From Streptomyces netropsis (GTDB lineage Bacteria; Actinomycetota; Actinomycetes; Streptomycetales; Streptomycetaceae), in assembly GCF_014203545.1 (NCBI RefSeq), contig NZ_JACHJG010000005.1:135726-199725 (forward strand): 64,000 nt of DNA. Reading direction: 5' to 3'. Positions 56,799 to 64,000 of the stretch are shown one piece after another (the first letter of the stretch is position 1; each line of letters opens with the position of its first letter). The notes beneath the pieces are model-generated. The model did no database searches. It worked only from the letters and a program-made list of their open reading frames with translations, and was not told the DNA's origin. A program made the position numbers and the translations under genes.

Positions 56799-58025
56799 AT
56801 GAGCGAAGGGGAAACCACGGGCGTGGACGCCGCCGGCTGGCGGCGGGGCGCCGGGGTCGCGGGCGCCGCGATCGGGATCGTCGCCGCCGGGGCCGCGGTC
56901 GGTGTGGCGGTGGAGCGGCTGACGGTGGGCCGCGGCATGCGCCGCAAGGCGCGGCTCGCCCTGGACGCCTCGGCCCCGTACGGGACGCTGCGCGGCACCG
57001 CGGGCACGGCCGTCGCCGAGGACGGCACCGAGCTGCACTACGAGGTCGACGAGGTCGACGACACGGCCGTGGCGGAGGCCCCGGCACCCCGCCGACGGTT
57101 CTTCGGGGGCGCCGGGCGCCCGCAGGCCGAGCCGGTCACCGTCGTATTCAGCCACGGCTACTGCCTCGGGCAGGACTCCTGGCACTTCCAGCGGGCCGCG
57201 CTGCGCGGCGCCGTGCGGACCGTCTTCTGGGACCAGCGCAGTCACGGCCGCTCCGGGCGCGGTGTCGCCCAGCGGGACGGGGAAGCGCCCGTCAGCATCG
57301 ACCTGCTGGGCCGTGACCTCAAGGCGGTCATCGACGCCGCCGCCCCCGAGGGACCCCTGGTGCTGGTGGGGCACTCGATGGGCGGCATGACGATGATGGC
57401 GCTGGCCGCGCAGTACCCCGAGCTGGTCGCCGAGCGCGTCGTGGGCGCGGCCTTCATCGGCACGTCCTCGGGGCGGCTCGCCGAGCTCACCTACGGCCTC
57501 CCCGTCGTCGGCGGGCTGAACGTGGCGCGCCGCGTCCTGCCGGGCGTCTTCAAGCTGATGACCGCGCAGGCCGAGCTGGTCGAGCGGGGGCGGCGGGCCA
57601 CCGCCGACCTGTTCGCGGGGCTCATCAAGCGCTATTCGTTCGGCTCGCGCGACGTGGACCCGGCGGTGGCGCGGTTCGCCGAGCGGCTGATCGAGGCGAC
57701 GCCGGTCGAGATCGTCGCCGAGTTCTACCCGGCCTTCGCCGAGCACGACAAGGTGGAGGCGCTGTGCGCCTTCGACCACCTGCCGGTGCTCGTCCTCGCC
57801 GGGACGAGGGACCTGATGACGCCGAGCGAGCACAGCGAGGCCATCGCGGCGGCCCTGCCGGACGCGGAGCTGGTGCTCGTACCGGACGCCGGGCACCTGG
57901 TGATGCTGGAACACCCCGGGACGGTCGACGAGCACCTGGCCGGAATGCTGGCCGCGGCCGGGGCGGGCGAGGCGGCCCGGGGGATCGAGCAGCGGCGGGC
58001 GGCCGGGGCGCGCCGGCACGGCTGA
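56799..58025 (+). CDS. Alpha/beta hydrolase
   Basis: The 408-residue protein has a hydrophobic N-terminal stretch (GVAGAAIGIVAAGAAVGVAV) that may anchor it, an insert of Pro/Arg residues near 100, then an alpha/beta-hydrolase fold with GYCLGQDSW (oxyanion region), nucleophile Ser in GHSMGG, Asp in VLAGTRDLMTP and His in DAGHLVMLEHP. Substrate unknown. It lies between alr and tsaE and is probably in the same transcript. Confidence 0.92.
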   Translation: MSEGETTGVDAAGWRRGAGVAGAAIGIVAAGAAVGVAVERLTVGRGMRRKARLALDASAPYGTLRGTAGTAVAEDGTELHYEVDEVDDTAVAEAPAPRRRFFGGAGRPQAEPVTVVFSHGYCLGQDSWHFQRAALRGAVRTVFWDQRSHGRSGRGVAQRDGEAPVSIDLLGRDLKAVIDAAAPEGPLVLVGHSMGGMTMMALAAQYPELVAERVVGAAFIGTSSGRLAELTYGLPVVGGLNVARRVLPGVFKLMTAQAELVERGRRATADLFAGLIKRYSFGSRDVDPAVARFAERLIEATPVEIVAEFYPAFAEHDKVEALCAFDHLPVLVLAGTRDLMTPSEHSEAIAAALPDAELVLVPDAGHLVMLEHPGTVDEHLAGMLAAAGAGEAARGIEQRRAAGARRHG

Positions 58026-58107
58026 GGGGAAGGCGGGCGCGGGCGCTCGTGCCCGCCGTCGGCACGGCCGGTCCCCGCAGGGGCCCGAGCCCGTACCATC
58101 GGCGGGT

Positions 58108-58680
58108 ATGAGCGCCCCGCACGACACGGCCCGCCACGACACGGCCGCCGACGCCACTCCCGCCACCACCACCCGGATCACCGTCAAGTCCGCCGAGGAC
58201 ATGCGAGGACTCGGCCGCAGACTGGCCGGGTTCCTGCGCCCCGGTGACCTGGTGCTGCTCACGGGCGAGCTGGGCGCGGGCAAGACGACGCTGACCCGCG
58301 GGCTGGGGGAGGGCCTCGGCGTGCGCGGTGCCGTCACGTCCCCCACCTTCGTGATCGCCCGCGTGCACCCGCCGCTCGGCGGCGGCCCGGCCCTGGTCCA
58401 CGTCGACGCGTACCGGCTGCACGGCGGGCTGGACGAGATGGAGGACCTGGACCTCGACGTCTCGCTGCCCGAGTCGGTGATCGTCGTGGAGTGGGGCGAC
58501 GGCAAGGTCGAGGAGCTGTCCGACGACCGGCTGCACGTGGTCATCGAGCGGGCCGTGGGGGCCGACGCCCCGGGCCTCGACGCCCTCGACGGCGCCGAGG
58601 AGGTCGACGACGAGCGCGGGGTGACGGTGACCGGAGTCGGCGCGCGCTGGGCGGGCGTGGACCTGACGCCGCTGGGGTAG
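58108..58680 (+). CDS. tsaE: tRNA threonylcarbamoyladenosine biosynthesis protein TsaE
   Basis: The 190-residue ATPase supports TsaB-TsaD in t6A37 synthesis. Walker A is GELGAGKTTLTRG, followed by SPTFVIARVH, HVDAYRL and VIVVEWGDG. The N-terminal 20 residues and C-terminal 45 residues exceed the core family. tsaB, rimI and tsaD follow downstream after two unrelated small genes. Confidence 0.95.
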   Translation: MSAPHDTARHDTAADATPATTTRITVKSAEDMRGLGRRLAGFLRPGDLVLLTGELGAGKTTLTRGLGEGLGVRGAVTSPTFVIARVHPPLGGGPALVHVDAYRLHGGLDEMEDLDLDVSLPESVIVVEWGDGKVEELSDDRLHVVIERAVGADAPGLDALDGAEEVDDERGVTVTGVGARWAGVDLTPLG

Positions 58681-58769
58681 AAGAAGGGCTGTCTGTACGT
58701 TCCGACAAGCCGTCGGCAAGATGTTGCGTCTGCGGTGTCGGGCATGGTCACATGGAGACAGAGACTCGG

Positions 58770-58783
58770 TTAGGTGTACCTAA
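58770..58783. promoter_or_regulatory. Inverted repeat upstream of a small gene
   Basis: TTAGGT and ACCTAA separated by GT, 37 bp before the small CDS. The half-sites resemble those of DtxR/IdeR iron boxes but the 2-bp spacing is wrong for the 19-bp consensus. Possibly an operator for another regulator. Confidence 0.4.
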
Positions 58784-58819
58784 CTACCTGACCTTGCCCA
58801 GCTGCCCCAGGAGGCATAC

Positions 58820-58990
58820 ATGTCGGCCCAAGAGCCTGCTGCCGCCGTGGCGAAACGCTCCGAGGAGCGGCCCCCGTCGATGCGTGACCTCCTGGCCTCG
58901 TGTGCCGCGGCCGACGCGGTCTCCACCCCGCCGAAGGCACCGGGCGTCGATGCCGACAGCGAGGACGAGGCGGAGCGCGACGCGGCCTAG
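58820..58990 (+). CDS. Small protein of unknown function (56 aa)
   Basis: A perfect SD (AGGAGG, 6 nt spacing) precedes ATG 58820. The product is MSAQEPAAAVAKRSEERPPS followed by MRDLLASCAAADAVSTPP and an acidic tail ending ERDAA. Base composition is less extreme than in shadow frames. The TAG stop (58988-58990) lies inside the conserved CTAG end of the composite repeat, so the natural C-terminus may have been set by repeat insertion. Not recognised. Confidence 0.7.
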   Translation: MSAQEPAAAVAKRSEERPPSMRDLLASCAAADAVSTPPKAPGVDADSEDEAERDAA

Positions 58991-59072
58991 GGCCTGTCCG
59001 GCGGACGGTTGCCTGGCTGCCGCCTGCGGCGGTAGCGCCCTTCGGGGCGCGTCCTCAAACGCCGGACGGGCT
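58987..59072 (+). repeat. Composite palindromic intergenic repeat, copy 2
   Basis: The order is CTAG, GCCTGTCCGGCGGA, GCCGCC-TGC-GGCGG hairpin, GCGCCC-TTCG-GGGCGC hairpin (59035-59050, UUCG tetraloop), then CGTCCTCAAACGCCGGACGG. It matches the reverse complement of 40217-40296 throughout, apart from about 7 bp of indel and scattered substitutions. Confidence 0.8.
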
Positions 59073-59132
59073 TGATGTGCACGCCGGACGCCGATGTACC
59101 CGTATGAGTGAGCCGGGTCCGGGGCAACGCAC

Positions 59133-59732
59133 CTACTGAACGACGACGACCTTCGTGCCGCCGGCCGCGAACGCCCACATCGCGTCGCCGTCCGCCCGCG
59201 TCTCGCGGATGCCGCCCGTCTTCTTCGCGTTCGCCGCCGGAGCCGGCATCGAGCCGTCGACGGCCGCGCTGAAGCCGAAGACGATCCCGGGCAGGCTGTG
59301 GAAGCGCACCACGTGCTCGACCGGTGTCCCGTCCGAGCCGACGACCTGGGGGCTGCGCGAGGTCACCGCGTACGTCCCCGGCTTCAGGTCGGCCGTGCTG
59401 GGCGTGACCTCGAAGGTCCGGGTGGCCTTGCCGTCGGCGCCGACCAGCCACACCCGCTTCTGCCCGAGCGCGTAGACGACCCGCTGCCCGGTGCCCGAAC
59501 CGGCCGGGACCGGGGCCGCCGCCTTCTCCTGGCCCGTCTTGCCCTTGCCGGACGCGTCCTTGCCGCCCTTGGCCTTCTCCCCGGTCTTGCCGGGGGAGTC
59601 GGAGGCGGTGGCCCGGGCGGGGCGGTCGGGTGCGGCCTGTGCCTGGAAGGCGAGGAAGCCGACCGCGGCCAGTGCCGCCACCGTGAGTCCGGCGACCACG
59701 GCCCCCGCGCTGCTGCGTGCCACGCTGCGCAC
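59133..59732 (-). CDS. Secreted protein with degenerate L,D-transpeptidase-like domain
   Basis: The 199-residue protein has a signal peptide (ending near AFQAQAAPD), a Lys/Gly/Ala linker, then a domain with RVWLVGADGKATRTFEV, PGTYAVTSRS, VVRFHSLPGIVFGFSAAVDGS, TGGIRETRADGDAMWAFAAGGTKVVVV. The last segment has the position and shape of the YkuD motif (HGCIR...GTKVVV) but lacks the catalytic Cys and His. It may bind rather than cross-link peptidoglycan. GTG start with AGGA upstream. Likeness to YkuD is my reading of motifs, without alignment. Confidence 0.75.
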   Translation of the reverse strand: MRSVARSSAGAVVAGLTVAALAAVGFLAFQAQAAPDRPARATASDSPGKTGEKAKGGKDASGKGKTGQEKAAAPVPAGSGTGQRVVYALGQKRVWLVGADGKATRTFEVTPSTADLKPGTYAVTSRSPQVVGSDGTPVEHVVRFHSLPGIVFGFSAAVDGSMPAPAANAKKTGGIRETRADGDAMWAFAAGGTKVVVVQ

Positions 59733-59850
59733 CCTTTCGTCCTACGTACGACTTTGCGGCTGACCGTAGCACCGCACACGCCCCCGCCGTGCCCTCGGCG
59801 GAGGCGGGCGCGCGCACCGGGCGCCCCCCTGCGCGCCGTAGGCTGTCCAT

Positions 59851-60519
59851 GTGCTGCTGCTCGCTCTTGATACCGCCACCCCCGCCGTGACCGTCGCCCT
59901 CCACGACGGGGACACCGTCGTCGCCGAGTCGAGCCAGGTGGACGCGCGCCGCCACGGCGAGCTCCTGCTGCCCGCCGTCGACCGGGTGCTCGGCGAGGCG
60001 GGCCGCAAGCTGGACGCCGTGACCGGGATCGTCGTGGGCGTGGGCCCCGGTCCGTACACCGGCCTCCGGGTCGGCATCGTCACCGCCGCGACCTTCGCCG
60101 CCGCGCTGTCCGTCCCCGTGCACAGCCTGTGCTCGCTCGACGGGATCGCCTACGCCGCGGGCCAGGCGGGCCTGGAAGGCGAGTTCGTCGTGGCGACGGA
60201 CGCGCGCCGCAAGGAGGTCTACTGGGCCCGCTACGCGGACGCGCGCACGCGCGTGACCGAGCCCGCCGTGGACCGCCCCGCCGACCTCACCGAGCCGCTC
60301 GCGGGCCTCACGGCCGTCGGCGCGGGCGCCGTGCTGTACCCCGACGCCTTCTCGGACGTACGGGCCGACCTGCCCCAGCACCAGTCGGCGGGCGCGCTGG
60401 CCTCCCTCGCGGCGGAGAAGCTGCGGACGGGCGGCGAGTTCCTGCCGGACCAGCCCCTGTACCTGCGCCGCCCGGACGCGCAGGTGCCGGCCAACTACAA
60501 GGTGGTCACCCCCAAGTGA
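59851..60519 (+). CDS. tsaB: tRNA threonylcarbamoyladenosine biosynthesis protein TsaB
   Basis: The 222-residue ASKHA-fold protein is the partner of TsaD in t6A synthesis. Motifs: LALDTATPAVTVAL, RRHGELLLPAV and GVGPGPYTGLRVGI. GTG start. Its stop overlaps the rimI start (GTGA), so tsaB-rimI-tsaD form one coupled operon. Confidence 0.95.
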   Translation: MLLLALDTATPAVTVALHDGDTVVAESSQVDARRHGELLLPAVDRVLGEAGRKLDAVTGIVVGVGPGPYTGLRVGIVTAATFAAALSVPVHSLCSLDGIAYAAGQAGLEGEFVVATDARRKEVYWARYADARTRVTEPAVDRPADLTEPLAGLTAVGAGAVLYPDAFSDVRADLPQHQSAGALASLAAEKLRTGGEFLPDQPLYLRRPDAQVPANYKVVTPK

Positions 60520-61169
60520 GCCAGGCCGTGCGGATCCGTGAGATGCGCTGGTGGGACATCGCACCGGTGCTGGAGCTGGAGCGCGCGCTCTTCCCCGACG
60601 ACGCCTGGTCCAAGGGGCTCTTCTGGTCCGAGCTGGCCCACGCGCGCGGGGCGAACGCCAACCGCCGCTACGTCGTCGCGGAACTGCCCGGCGGCGCGGA
60701 CGGCACCGACGACGCCCCGGGCGCCGGTGACGCCGGCGTGGCCGGGCGCCACGCGAGCGCGGCCGGCGGGCCGGGCACGGGCGCCGGCATCACGCCCACG
60801 GGCGGCCGCATCGTCGGCTACGCGGGCCTCGCGGCCATCGACGGCACCGGCGACGTCCAGACCATCGCCGTGGCCTACGACCACTGGAGCACGGGCCTGG
60901 GCGCCCGCCTCCTCACCGAGCTGCTCACCACCGCGACCGACTTCGAGTGCCGCGAGGTGCTCCTGGAAGTGCGCGTCGACAACACCCGCGCCCAGCGGCT
61001 CTACGAGCGCTTCGGCTTCGAGCCGGTCGGGGTGCGGCGCGGCTACTACCAGCCGGGCAACATCGACGCGCTGGTCATGCGCCTCGCGACCGAAGCACCG
61101 TCCGACCCTTCTGCCTCCGACAGCGGCTCCGCCGCGAAGAACACCGAGCAAGGAATGACCCATGGCTGA
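60516..61169 (+). CDS. rimI: Ribosomal-protein-alanine N-acetyltransferase family protein
   Basis: The 217-residue GNAT acetyltransferase has [16 protein letters not shown] at the N-terminus, the acetyl-CoA region [20 protein letters not shown] and the C-terminal [41 protein letters not shown] Gly/Ala/Asp-rich insertion of about 40 residues (about 57-95) interrupts the fold between strands. It overlaps tsaB by 4 bases and tsaD by 8. Its target, S18 or others, is inferred from the family. Confidence 0.92.
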   Translation: MSQAVRIREMRWWDIAPVLELERALFPDDAWSKGLFWSELAHARGANANRRYVVAELPGGADGTDDAPGAGDAGVAGRHASAAGGPGTGAGITPTGGRIVGYAGLAAIDGTGDVQTIAVAYDHWSTGLGARLLTELLTTATDFECREVLLEVRVDNTRAQRLYERFGFEPVGVRRGYYQPGNIDALVMRLATEAPSDPSASDSGSAAKNTEQGMTHG

Positions 61170-62304
61170 CGAACCTCTCGTACTCGGCATCGAGACCTCG
61201 TGCGACGAGACGGGCGTCGGCATCGTCCGCGGGCACACCCTGCTCGCCGACGCGGTCGCCTCCAGCGTCGACGAGCACGCCCGCTTCGGCGGCGTCGTCC
61301 CCGAGGTCGCCAGCCGCGCCCACCTCGAAGCCATGGTCCCGACCATCCAGCGCGCCCTGAAGGAAGCGGGCGTGAGCGCGCGGGACCTCGACGGCATCGC
61401 GGTCACCGCCGGCCCCGGCCTCGCGGGTGCCCTGCTCGTCGGCGTCTCGGCGGCCAAGGCGTACGCGTACGCGCTCGGCAAGCCCCTCTACGGCGTCAAC
61501 CACCTCGCGTCGCACATCTGCGTCGACCAGCTCGAACACGGCGCCCTGCCCGAGCCGACGATGGCGCTGCTGGTCAGCGGCGGCCACTCGTCCCTGCTGC
61601 TGGCGCCCGACATCACCTCCGACGTCCGCCCGCTCGGCTCGACCATCGACGACGCGGCGGGCGAGGCCTTCGACAAGGTCGCCCGCGTCCTGAACCTCGG
61701 CTTCCCCGGCGGCCCGGTCATCGACCGCTACGCCCGGGAGGGGAACCCCGCGGCGATCAAGTTCCCGCGCGGTCTGACGGGCCCGCGCGACCCGATCTAC
61801 GACTTCTCCTTCTCCGGTCTGAAGACCGCCGTCGCCCGCTGGATAGAGGCCAAGCGCGCGGCGGGCGAGGACGTGCCGGTCGCGGACGTGGCGGCGTCCT
61901 TCCAGGAGGCCGTCGTCGACGTCCTCACCCGCAAGGCCGTCCGCGCCTGCAAGGACAACGGCGTCGACCACCTCATGATCGGCGGCGGCGTCGCGGCCAA
62001 CACCCGGCTGCGCGCCATGGCCCAGCGCCGCTGCGAGGACGCGGGCATCGTGCTGCGCGTCCCCAACCCCAAGCTCTGCACGGACAACGGCGCGATGGTC
62101 GCGGCGCTGGGCGCGGAGATGGTGGCGCGGGGACGCTCGGCGTCGTCGTGGGACCTCTCGGCCGACTCGTCGCTCCCGGTGACGGAGACGCACGTGCCGG
62201 GCACGCACGACGAGGACCACGACCACGGTCACTCACACGGTCACGGCCACGCGCACGACCACGACCACTTCCACGAGCTGAGCAAGGACAACCTCTACTC
62301 GTGA
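61162..62304 (+). CDS. tsaD: tRNA N6-adenosine threonylcarbamoyltransferase TsaD
   Basis: The 380-residue enzyme transfers threonylcarbamoyl to A37 of ANN-decoding tRNAs. The family signature is [14 protein letters not shown]; metal ligands are in RAHLEAMVP and NHLASHI, with [10 protein letters not shown] and CTDNGAMVA near the end. Beyond the usual length is a tail of about 30 residues carrying 11 His in alternation with Asp, Gly and Glu (from about 352), which could bind metals. It overlaps rimI by 8 bases. Confidence 0.96.
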   Translation: MADEPLVLGIETSCDETGVGIVRGHTLLADAVASSVDEHARFGGVVPEVASRAHLEAMVPTIQRALKEAGVSARDLDGIAVTAGPGLAGALLVGVSAAKAYAYALGKPLYGVNHLASHICVDQLEHGALPEPTMALLVSGGHSSLLLAPDITSDVRPLGSTIDDAAGEAFDKVARVLNLGFPGGPVIDRYAREGNPAAIKFPRGLTGPRDPIYDFSFSGLKTAVARWIEAKRAAGEDVPVADVAASFQEAVVDVLTRKAVRACKDNGVDHLMIGGGVAANTRLRAMAQRRCEDAGIVLRVPNPKLCTDNGAMVAALGAEMVARGRSASSWDLSADSSLPVTETHVPGTHDEDHDHGHSHGHGHAHDHDHFHELSKDNLYS

Positions 62305-62307
62305 CCC

Positions 62308-63513
62308 TCAGCCGGCCGGGTGCCCCAGCAGCATCGTCGGGGCACCCGCCACCCGGGTGAGCAGAATCGTGCAGGAGTTCGGGCCTTCGAGCTTGAGCTT
62401 CTTGCGCAGCTCCTCCGGCTCGACCGCCGATCCGCGCTTCTTCACCGTCACGACGCCCACCTTGCGCTCGCGCAGCAGGGCCTTGAGCTTCTTCAGGTTG
62501 AAGGGCAGCACGTCCGTGATCTCGTACGCCGCCGCGTACGGCGTTCCGACCAGCCGGTCCGAGGTGACGTACGCGATCGTCGGGTCGATCAGCCGTCCGT
62601 CCACCCGCTGCGCCACGTCCGCGACGAGGTGCGCGCGGATGACCGCGCCGTCGGGCTCGTACAGATAGCGGCCCACCGGGCCCGGCTCGGGGTCGGGCAG
62701 GCCCGCGCCCACCAGCGCGTGCGGGCCGGGCAGCAGCGTCGCGCGGCGGGTGCCCGGGGCCGTGCCGAACCACAGCACGGCCTCCTTCACATCACCGCCG
62801 TCCGAGATCCACTCGGCCTCCGCGTCGTCGGGGATCGCCTCGTGCGGCACCCCGGGTGCGATCTTGAGCGCCGCGTGCGGGGCGGTACGGGCGGCCCCGA
62901 TCGCCCAGGACAGCGGCGGCGAATACGCCTCGGGGTCGAAGATCCGGCCCCGCCCGCCGCGCCGCGCCGGGTCGACGAACACCGCGTCGTAGCCGGCGGT
63001 GTCGACCTCGGCGACATCCGCGCAACGCACCTCGATGAGCTCGGACAGCCCCAGGGCGGCCGCGTTGGCCCGGGCGACGTCGCAGGTCAGCGGGTCGCGG
63101 TCGACGGCCAGCACGAAGACCCCGGCCCGCGCGAGCGCGATGGCGTCGCCGCCGATGCCGCAGCACAGGTCGGCGAGACGACGGACTCCGAGCGCGGCGA
63201 AGCGCCCGGCACGGTACTCGGCCACCGACTTCCGGGTGGACTGCTCGACGCCGTTGGGCGTGAAGAACATGCGGTACGCGTCCTCGGCCCCGAACTTCGC
63301 CACCGCGCGCTGCCGCAACCGCGCCTGGCCGAGCGCGGCCGACACCAGCTCGGCGGGGTACTCGCGGCGCAGCCGGGTCGCGGTGGCGAGCTCCTGGGCG
63401 GGGTCGTAGTCACGCAGGGCGTCGAGGAGCCGCCGCCCTTCGTCGGTGAGGAGCGCGGCGAAGGCGTCGGCGGGCGAGCCGGTGGATGAGTTCGGTGCGG
63501 GCACGTGTCTCAT
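62308..63513 (-). CDS. SAM-dependent methyltransferase with THUMP-like domain
   Basis: The 401-residue protein has a class I methyltransferase fold with motif I LADLCCGIGGDAIALA, VDRDPLTCDVARANA, and the FVDPARRGGRGR segment. The C-terminal part (KKLKALLRERKVGVVTVKKRG, SCTILLTRVAG) matches the THUMP-like domain linked to RNA substrates. The exact substrate is unknown. ATG 63513 is used; GTG 63504 is possible. It converges on tsaD with 3 bp between stops. Confidence 0.88.
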   Translation of the reverse strand: MRHVPAPNSSTGSPADAFAALLTDEGRRLLDALRDYDPAQELATATRLRREYPAELVSAALGQARLRQRAVAKFGAEDAYRMFFTPNGVEQSTRKSVAEYRAGRFAALGVRRLADLCCGIGGDAIALARAGVFVLAVDRDPLTCDVARANAAALGLSELIEVRCADVAEVDTAGYDAVFVDPARRGGRGRIFDPEAYSPPLSWAIGAARTAPHAALKIAPGVPHEAIPDDAEAEWISDGGDVKEAVLWFGTAPGTRRATLLPGPHALVGAGLPDPEPGPVGRYLYEPDGAVIRAHLVADVAQRVDGRLIDPTIAYVTSDRLVGTPYAAAYEITDVLPFNLKKLKALLRERKVGVVTVKKRGSAVEPEELRKKLKLEGPNSCTILLTRVAGAPTMLLGHPAG

Positions 63514-63606
63514 TCTCGCCGACGCCCGGCGCCCCGGCCGTCGGTGCCCGCCCCGCGGGGAACGCACCACTTGCGGGCCCCGGCCGCACCCCGTGGACTG
63601 GCCCGT

Positions 63607-64000
63607 ATGACCGCGAACGGCTCCGCGCGCCGCGTCCTGTACCTGATCGCCTGCGCCGCCCCGCCCACCCGCCGCATCGCCGACGGCATCCGCGCCGCCC
63701 AGACGGCCGGCTGGGACGTCTGCCTGATCCTCACGCCCTACGCGCACCGCTGGCTGGCCGACGAGGCGGACGGCCTGCGGGAGCTGACCGGGCATCGGGT
63801 CCGGCACGAGTACAAGCTCCCCGACGAGCCCGACGTGCTGCCCGCCGCCGACGCCGTCCTCGTCGCGCCCGCCACCTTCAACACGCTGAACAAATGGGCG
63901 GCCGGCATCGCCGACACCCTCGCGCTCGGGCCCGTCACCGAGGCGATCGGGCTGCGCCTGCCCATGGTCGCGCTGCCGCACCTCGGCGCCGCCCAGGCCG
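63607..64000 (+). CDS. Flavoprotein (phosphopantothenoylcysteine decarboxylase-like), 3'-partial
   Basis: The gene begins at ATG 63607 and runs off the window after 131 residues. RRVLYLIACAAPPTRRIADGI at the start and VLVAPATFNTLNKWAAGIADTLAL are typical of the flavoprotein/Dfp-like fold that binds FMN. It lacks the C-terminal region here, so its exact subgroup cannot be decided. It is divergent from the methyltransferase gene, with 93 bp between starts. Confidence 0.85.
   Translation, partial: MTANGSARRVLYLIACAAPPTRRIADGIRAAQTAGWDVCLILTPYAHRWLADEADGLRELTGHRVRHEYKLPDEPDVLPAADAVLVAPATFNTLNKWAAGIADTLALGPVTEAIGLRLPMVALPHLGAAQA

Noticed and set aside
58765..58790. Classical DtxR/IdeR iron box
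   Set aside because: The half-sites fit but the overall match to the 19-bp consensus is only about 12 positions and the spacing is wrong.

Overview
The window is chromosomal DNA of a Streptomyces-type actinomycete. GC content is very high, third codon positions are almost all G or C, and many genes start with GTG. The order of the ribosomal operons, followed by truA, rplM-rpsI-glmM, coaA, glmS-acpS, alr and tsaE-tsaB-rimI-tsaD, matches what I recall of the Streptomyces core chromosome. No tRNA, rRNA, CRISPR array or insertion sequence was recognised.

Bases 1-13,000 are accessory. A modular type I polyketide synthase (PKS) runs in from the left edge. It ends in an intact KR-ACP, then a KS-DH-KR-ACP module with no acyltransferase, then a heavily eroded KS-AT-KR remnant. 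Facing it is a PfaD-type enoyl reductase gene, with a possible three-way-junction RNA element just upstream of its start. A PIG-L deacetylase lipoprotein with a propeller-like tail follows. This border lies directly against the S10 operon.

Bases 13,000-31,000 hold the S10, spc and alpha ribosomal blocks: rpsJ to rpsQ, rplN to map and infA, then rpmJ, rpsM, rpsK, rpoA, rplQ and truA. There is no rpsD between rpsK and rpoA. Genes are tightly coupled by TGATG/TAATG overlaps. The few longer gaps carry hairpins and possible internal promoters.

Bases 31,000-45,700 hold two tandem glycosyltransferase paralogues, two paralogous lipoproteins, a membrane-anchored protein, an ABC-F ATPase, rplM-rpsI, glmM, a DUF389 membrane protein, coaA and a small unknown gene. 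Bases 45,700-64,000 hold glmS-acpS, a MerR regulator whose promoter resembles PmerT, a DUF418 membrane protein, a large trypsin-NACHT-LRR protein (an NLR-like candidate defence protein), the NAD(P)HX repair enzyme, alr, an alpha/beta hydrolase, the t6A genes tsaE/tsaB/rimI/tsaD, a THUMP-like methyltransferase and the start of a flavoprotein.

The main functional themes are translation and secretion (ribosomal proteins, secY, map, t6A modification) and cell-wall precursor supply (glmM, glmS, alr, probably the glycosyltransferases). Two islands are inserted: the PKS/PfaD locus and the NACHT gene. A family of intergenic REP-like palindromes sharing CGCCGGACGGGC recurs at five loci. Two of those loci carry a longer composite repeat in opposite orientations.
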